A stretch of 42,153 nucleotides of DNA from the NCBI GenBank assembly GCA_025922945.1, contig JAICGW010000011.1, forward strand, positions 1 to 42,153, in the 5' to 3' direction. Numbering within the stretch: position 1 is the stretch's first letter; each line of letters opens with the position of its first letter. This document shows, piece after piece, positions 38,419 through 42,153 of this stretch. A program made the translations under genes and the position numbers. This DNA comes from Acidimicrobiia bacterium (lineage in GTDB: Bacteria; Actinomycetota; Acidimicrobiia; Spongiisociales; ZC4RG35). Below the pieces are notes generated by a model. It worked only from the letters and a program-made list of their open reading frames with translations, had not been told where the DNA came from and did no database searches.

Positions 38419-39801
38419 ATGAGCCTTTATGCCATCGTCCTTGCCGCCGGGCAGGGCAAGAGGATGAAGTCGGATCTTCCCAAGGTGCTCCATACGGCCC
38501 TGGGAAAGCCGATGATCCACTGGGTGCTCGAATCGGTGGCCCCCCTGGAACCCGAGAAAATCCTGGTGGTGGTGGGCCATGGAGCCGAGGCCGTCTCGGC
38601 GGCCCTCCCCCTCGGGACCATCGCCGTGCATCAGGAACCGCAACTTGGCACCGGACATGCGGTCCAACTAGCTATGGCCGAAGTGGCGGACTCGCCCGAG
38701 GACACCATCCTCGTCGTGAATGGAGACATGCCTCTCCTGGGTGCTCCCTTGTTGGGCCGGACCATCGCCGCCTGTGGGGGAAAGGCCGCGTCCTTGGTCT
38801 CCTTTCAAGCCGAGGATCCCACCGGTTACGGAAGAATCGTGCGCAACGTTGGCGGCGAACTCGTTCGGGTGGTCGAGGAGAAAGACGCCAGCGAGAGCGA
38901 GCGCCATCTGCGGGAGGTGAACGCCGGGGTTTACGCCTTCTCGGCGAGCGCCTTGCGGAGGGCTCTCAGCCAGAATGACCGCAACAATGCTCAGCAGGAG
39001 CACTACCTGCCCGATGTAATACCAGCGATGATCGAAGAGGGAGGTGTCGCCATTGTGAAGGCGGAGCCAGAGGAGGTGGCAGGGGTCAACTCGCAGGACC
39101 AGCTTTCCTCGGCCGAGGCGCAACTGCGGAAGCGGATCAACCTCGATTGGCAACAGCGGGGGGTCTGGATGCAGGACCCGGACCGGGTATACATCGATGC
39201 CTCGGTCACCCTGGCCGCCGGGGTACGCCTTTATCCCGGTGTTCATCTCGAGGGCAATACCGTGGTTTCCGAGGGAGCGGTGGTCGGTCCCGAGGTCTAT
39301 GCGATCGATTCCGAAATCGGACCCGGGAGCCGGGTTTGGTACTCCGTTCTGAGAAAGGCACAGGTGGGAGAGGACGTCGAAGTCGGACCATTCGCGTCTC
39401 TTCGCCCCGGAACCGTGCTGGCGGCCCGATCGAAGGCGGGAACCTTCGTGGAGATGAAGAACACCTCGGTCGGCGAGGGAGCCAAGGTTCCCCACCTCTC
39501 CTACCTAGGCGATGCCACCGTCGGAGCTCGAACGAACATCGGTGCCGGAACCATCACCTGCAACTACAACGGTTACGAGAAGCTTCCAACCACCATCGGC
39601 GAGGATGTCTTTGTCGGCTCCGACACGATGTTCATCGCCCCAGTGGAAATTGGCGACCGGGCGGTGACAGGGGCGGGGTCGGTCATAACCAACGATGTCC
39701 CGCCGGGGGCCCTGGCGGTCGAGCGTTCTCCGCAGAAAGAGATACCCGACTACGCTCAAAAGCTCGCAGCCCGTTATCGAAATCGCAGGTCCAAGGACTA
39801 G
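38419..39801 (+). CDS. glmU: Bifunctional GlcNAc-1-P uridyltransferase / GlcN-1-P acetyltransferase GlmU
   Basis: 460 residues. Uridyltransferase domain starts YAIVLAAGQGKRMKSDLPK, with VNGDMPLL as the metal site. The left-handed beta-helix acetyltransferase domain has GARTNIGAGTITCNYNGYEK and FVGSDTMFIAPVEIGD. GlmU makes UDP-GlcNAc for peptidoglycan. The ATG at 38419 fixes the start; a longer frame would run into the tRNA-Gln gene. It is directly followed by prs. Confidence 0.97.
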   Translation: MSLYAIVLAAGQGKRMKSDLPKVLHTALGKPMIHWVLESVAPLEPEKILVVVGHGAEAVSAALPLGTIAVHQEPQLGTGHAVQLAMAEVADSPEDTILVVNGDMPLLGAPLLGRTIAACGGKAASLVSFQAEDPTGYGRIVRNVGGELVRVVEEKDASESERHLREVNAGVYAFSASALRRALSQNDRNNAQQEHYLPDVIPAMIEEGGVAIVKAEPEEVAGVNSQDQLSSAEAQLRKRINLDWQQRGVWMQDPDRVYIDASVTLAAGVRLYPGVHLEGNTVVSEGAVVGPEVYAIDSEIGPGSRVWYSVLRKAQVGEDVEVGPFASLRPGTVLAARSKAGTFVEMKNTSVGEGAKVPHLSYLGDATVGARTNIGAGTITCNYNGYEKLPTTIGEDVFVGSDTMFIAPVEIGDRAVTGAGSVITNDVPPGALAVERSPQKEIPDYAQKLAARYRNRRSKD

Positions 39802-40770
39802 ATGGACGTCGTAAGCCGCAACCGGATGATGCTCTTCACGGGCGGGGCGAACCTACCTCTAGCCGAGGAGGTCGCCGACATTCTCGGGGTACGGATCGGT
39901 CAACTGCATCGCTCCACATTTGCCAACGGCGAGATCTACGACCGTCCCATCGAAAGTGTGCGCGGGGCAGATTGCTTCGTGATCCAGAGCCATTCGGCTC
40001 CGATCAACGAGAACATCATGGAGCACTTCATCATCATCGACGCTTTGCGTCGCGCTTCGGCGCGCCGGATAACGGCGGTGATGCCGTTCTATGGATATTC
40101 GCGGCAGGACAAGAAGGTGCTTCCTCGCGAACCGATCACGGCCCGGATGATCGGTGACTTCTTCGTGACCGCGGGCGCCGACCGCATAGTTTCAGTCGAT
40201 CTTCACTCCGGCCAGTTACAGGGTTTCGTGCCGAGCTTCGATCACCTCACGGCCTTGCCCATCATCACCGATTACCTGCGGGAGCGGATTTCGGGGCCCA
40301 CCGCCATCATCTCCCCGGATGCCGGTGGTGTGAAGCGAGCCGAGAAGTACGCTCGCCGTCTAGACGGGACCGTGGCTTTCGTCTACAAACGGAGAGAACC
40401 CGACACCCATAACGTGTCGGCCGCCCACGAGTTGGCCGGAGACGTCAAGGGTCGTCACGCCATCATCGTCGATGACATGGTCGACACCGCCGGAACTGTC
40501 ACCAACGCCGCCGACCTGGTCCGCGACCAGGGAGCGCTTTCGGTGAGGATCGCCGCTACCCATGCCATCTTTTCCGAGCCGGCCATCGATCGGATCAAGA
40601 ACTCCTCGGTGGAAGAGGTGATCGTCACCAACACTCTGCCGGTGCCCGATGACGCATTGCGGCTCGACAAGATCAAGGTCTTGTCGATCGCTTCGATCCT
40701 GGCGGAGGCGGTGCACGCCATTTTCACCGAGAGCTCGGTGTCCGAGATCTTCCTCGGCGATAACACCTAA
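39802..40770 (+). CDS. prs: Ribose-phosphate pyrophosphokinase
   Basis: 322 residues. FANGEIYDRPIESVRGADCF (flexible loop region), MPFYGYSRQDKK, VDLHSGQLQGFV and the PRPP motif IIVDDMVDTAGTV identify PRPP synthetase. It makes PRPP from ribose-5-phosphate and ATP for nucleotides and histidine. The ATG abuts the glmU stop. The glmU-prs pair is a widely conserved order. Confidence 0.97.
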   Translation: MDVVSRNRMMLFTGGANLPLAEEVADILGVRIGQLHRSTFANGEIYDRPIESVRGADCFVIQSHSAPINENIMEHFIIIDALRRASARRITAVMPFYGYSRQDKKVLPREPITARMIGDFFVTAGADRIVSVDLHSGQLQGFVPSFDHLTALPIITDYLRERISGPTAIISPDAGGVKRAEKYARRLDGTVAFVYKRREPDTHNVSAAHELAGDVKGRHAIIVDDMVDTAGTVTNAADLVRDQGALSVRIAATHAIFSEPAIDRIKNSSVEEVIVTNTLPVPDDALRLDKIKVLSIASILAEAVHAIFTESSVSEIFLGDNT

Positions 40771-40784
40771 TCTCGTCGCCGCGA

Positions 40785-41513
40785 TCAGCCGAGGTCCCAG
40801 GCCGGTAAGACCAGAACCTCACCCGGAAAGATGAGGTCGGGGTCGCCCGATCTGATCCGGTCCTTGTTGGCTCCGATCACAGCCAGCCAGTAAGGGGCGA
40901 CCTCATGATCCAAGGCTGGGCGGCCCAGGAGGTCGAGGAGTCGACGTTCGGCCAGGAGCCACATGTTGTCACCCGGCATCACCACCACGTGCTCGGCCTC
41001 CGCCGTTCCCGGGACTGTGGCGACTGACGTGGTGGGGAGGGGTTCGATGGGGAGATAGAGAATCTCGATGGGGGGTGAGATCACCGAGTTCGCCATCGTG
41101 GTTGTTGTCTCGATCACCAGAGTTGTGGTCGAAGGCTCCTCCATTGGATCCGAGGCTGGCACCGGGACGTAACCGGGGGCGATCGAGGCGTGGGCGGGGA
41201 GGGCCATCGCTATGGCGACGGTCGATGCCAGACCGCCGTCGATCCAGCGACGCAGAGGTTGCCAGGTGAGAGGTGATATCGCCTTGACGAGCTGGGGGAT
41301 TCGTACGAGAGAAGCGAGCAGGTAGAGGAAGGTTGATGACAGGAGCCAGTAGGCGATTGCCAGGCCGAGCAGGCGAGATCCCGCGCCCAGCGCTACCTCC
41401 AACGTTCCATCGGCCAGGGCTGAGACCGGGAATGCTCCCGCCAGCCGATGCAAGACAATGGTGGCGCCGATCAGGCCCCCGAGGATGATGACGAGCCCCA
41501 GCCGTCGCCTCAT
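40785..41513 (-). CDS. Membrane protein with extracytoplasmic LysM domain
   Basis: 242 residues from the ATG at 41513. Three hydrophobic segments (about 5-25, 45-75 and 95-112) precede a Thr/Pro-rich linker with TTTLVIETTTTM. The C-terminal LysM-like domain is VVVMPGDNMWLLAERRLLDL, then YWLAVIGANKDRI and DLIFPGEVLVLP. LysM binds peptidoglycan, so the protein probably anchors at the cell wall. TAAGCT seven bases before the ATG suggests a leaderless transcript. It is convergent with prs and divergent from the DUF3107 gene. Confidence 0.8.
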   Translation of the reverse strand: MRRRLGLVIILGGLIGATIVLHRLAGAFPVSALADGTLEVALGAGSRLLGLAIAYWLLSSTFLYLLASLVRIPQLVKAISPLTWQPLRRWIDGGLASTVAIAMALPAHASIAPGYVPVPASDPMEEPSTTTLVIETTTTMANSVISPPIEILYLPIEPLPTTSVATVPGTAEAEHVVVMPGDNMWLLAERRLLDLLGRPALDHEVAPYWLAVIGANKDRIRSGDPDLIFPGEVLVLPAWDLG

Positions 41514-41520
41514 GCAATCG

Positions 41521-41526
41521 AGCTTA
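41521..41526 (-). promoter_or_regulatory. -10 box of a leaderless promoter for the LysM gene
   Basis: TAAGCT on the minus strand ends 7 bases before the ATG at 41513. Spacing and sequence closely match the TAAGAT box at 34008. Confidence 0.5.
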
Positions 41527-41607
41527 CGACTCGCCCTTGCCGGAAGGAAGGGGTCAGGAAGGGATAGGTCTACGATTCCCGGTCGGTTCGTCCACGGAGG
41601 AGATTTC

Positions 41608-41841
41608 TTGCTTGTCAAAATTGGTGTTGCTGACACCAATCGCGTGATCGAACTGGAAGCCGAGTCGGCGGAATCGATCAAGACCGTACTGGAGGAGGCC
41701 TACAGCACCGGAAAGAGCATCCTTTGGTTCGAAGACACCAAGAGTCGTCTCATTGGCGTGCCCCTGGAAAAGGTGGCCTACGTGGAAATCGACCAGGAGA
41801 GCGACTCCCGCCAGGTGGGGTTTGCCCGGAGCGGGGGATGA
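41608..41841 (+). CDS. DUF3107 protein
   Basis: 77 residues starting LVKIGVADTNRVIELEAESA, then GKSILWFEDTKSRLIGVPLEKVAYVEI, read in two parts. This is the DUF3107 family, small and largely limited to actinobacteria, of unknown function. The TTG start has GGAGG 7 bases upstream. TACGAT at 41571-41576 is a possible -10 box. It is convergent with the whiB gene only 4 bases away. Confidence 0.9.
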   Translation: MLVKIGVADTNRVIELEAESAESIKTVLEEAYSTGKSILWFEDTKSRLIGVPLEKVAYVEIDQESDSRQVGFARSGG

Positions 41842-41845
41842 AGTC

Positions 41846-42130
41846 TTAGCCGGCGCGGCGTCGGCGTTCTGCCAGCCAGCGCTTGCGGAGACGCCGGCGC
41901 TCGTCTTCGGCGAACCCGCCCCAGACGCCCGACTCTTGATTCGATTCGAGGGCGTATTGGAGACAGTCTTCCTGCACCGTGCAAACGGCGCAGATCTGTT
42001 TGGCAGCGGCGATTTGTTCGATGGCTGGCCCGGTGCTGCCGATGGGGAAGAAGAGACTCGGCTCCGAGTCCCGGCAGGCGGCGAGGTCCCTCCATTCGGT
42101 GGTGACAGTGAGCGTGGGGGTGGTCGTCAT
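41846..42130 (-). CDS. WhiB family iron-sulfur transcriptional regulator
   Basis: 94 residues. Cys19, Cys47, Cys50 and Cys56 give the 4Fe-4S site, and ESGVWGGFAEDERRRLRKRW includes the WhiB turn and a basic tail for DNA contact. Unlike the WhiB at 14470, this one has the Arg-rich end (AERRRRAG), close to WhiB1/WhiB2-type proteins. AAAGGA lies 5 bases before the ATG. Its partner is the primary sigma factor. Confidence 0.94.
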   Translation of the reverse strand: MTTTPTLTVTTEWRDLAACRDSEPSLFFPIGSTGPAIEQIAAAKQICAVCTVQEDCLQYALESNQESGVWGGFAEDERRRLRKRWLAERRRRAG

Positions 42131-42153
42131 CAGGGTCCTTTGTGAACGCTTTC

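Noticed and set aside
1-42153. CRISPR array, insertion sequence, prophage or integrase
   Set aside because: No regular direct repeats, transposase or phage motifs were seen; composition looks even across the window.

Overview
This window is a high-GC, gene-dense, mostly operonic chromosomal stretch from an actinobacterium. Two WhiB-type Fe-S regulators, a SepX/GlpR-like membrane protein, an F420-dependent LLM-class oxidoreductase, a UdgX-type uracil-DNA glycosylase, a DUF3107 protein, frequent GTG/TTG starts and several promoters that appear to produce leaderless mRNAs all point there. The mix (AbrB with a zinc ribbon, a giant BTAD/STAND regulator, a pca cluster) suggests a lineage outside the classical Actinomycetes, such as Acidimicrobiia or a relative; that placement is an inference. 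I saw no insertion sequence, prophage, CRISPR array or plasmid function.

Layout. (1) 1-3346, + strand: the end of plsY, a GalU-type nucleotidyltransferase, a MoeA/gephyrin-like protein, moaC and a small three-helix membrane protein resembling GlpR/SepX. (2) 3347-5196: a strong convergent hairpin, a secreted beta-propeller protein on the minus strand, tRNA-Ala(CGC), and about 590 bp of non-coding DNA holding a duplicated 39-bp element. (3) 5197-10842: one 1881-residue protein that joins a BTAD transcription-factor head, a class III nucleotide cyclase, a Ser/Thr kinase, an nSTAND1 NTPase, a transmembrane helix and a WD40-like propeller. (4) 10856-16000: YceI and MarR divergent around a perfect palindrome, then a small conserved protein, a DUF72 protein, a membrane protein, a UbiE-like methyltransferase, WhiB, STAS and GAF-ANTAR proteins. 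(5) 15974-24264: a carbohydrate block with a GH130-type protein, two GT4 glycosyltransferases, a PfkB kinase, SurE, an F420 oxidoreductase, an alpha/alpha-toroid-like protein and UdgX. (6) 24326-30349: an orphan histidine kinase, a DUF5655 protein and a five-gene protocatechuate operon, pobA-pcaC-pcaH-pcaG-pcaB. (7) 30359-42130: a MetE-like methyltransferase, a metallopeptidase-like lipoprotein, then rsmI, a DUF192-like gene, an alpha/beta hydrolase, abrB, tatD, rsmA, ispE, hsp20, tRNA-Gln(TTG), glmU, prs, a LysM protein, DUF3107 and a second whiB.

How they work together. The pca operon would convert 4-hydroxybenzoate through protocatechuate to the enol-lactone; the later pathway genes (pcaD, pcaIJ, pcaF) are not here. 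The rsmI-abrB-tatD-rsmA-ispE-glmU-prs order resembles a well-known Bacillus subtilis gene neighbourhood. The most unusual items are the giant membrane-tethered regulator with its duplicated upstream element, and two divergent genes at 34.02 kb whose start codons overlap head to head, each with its own leaderless-type -10 box inside the other gene.
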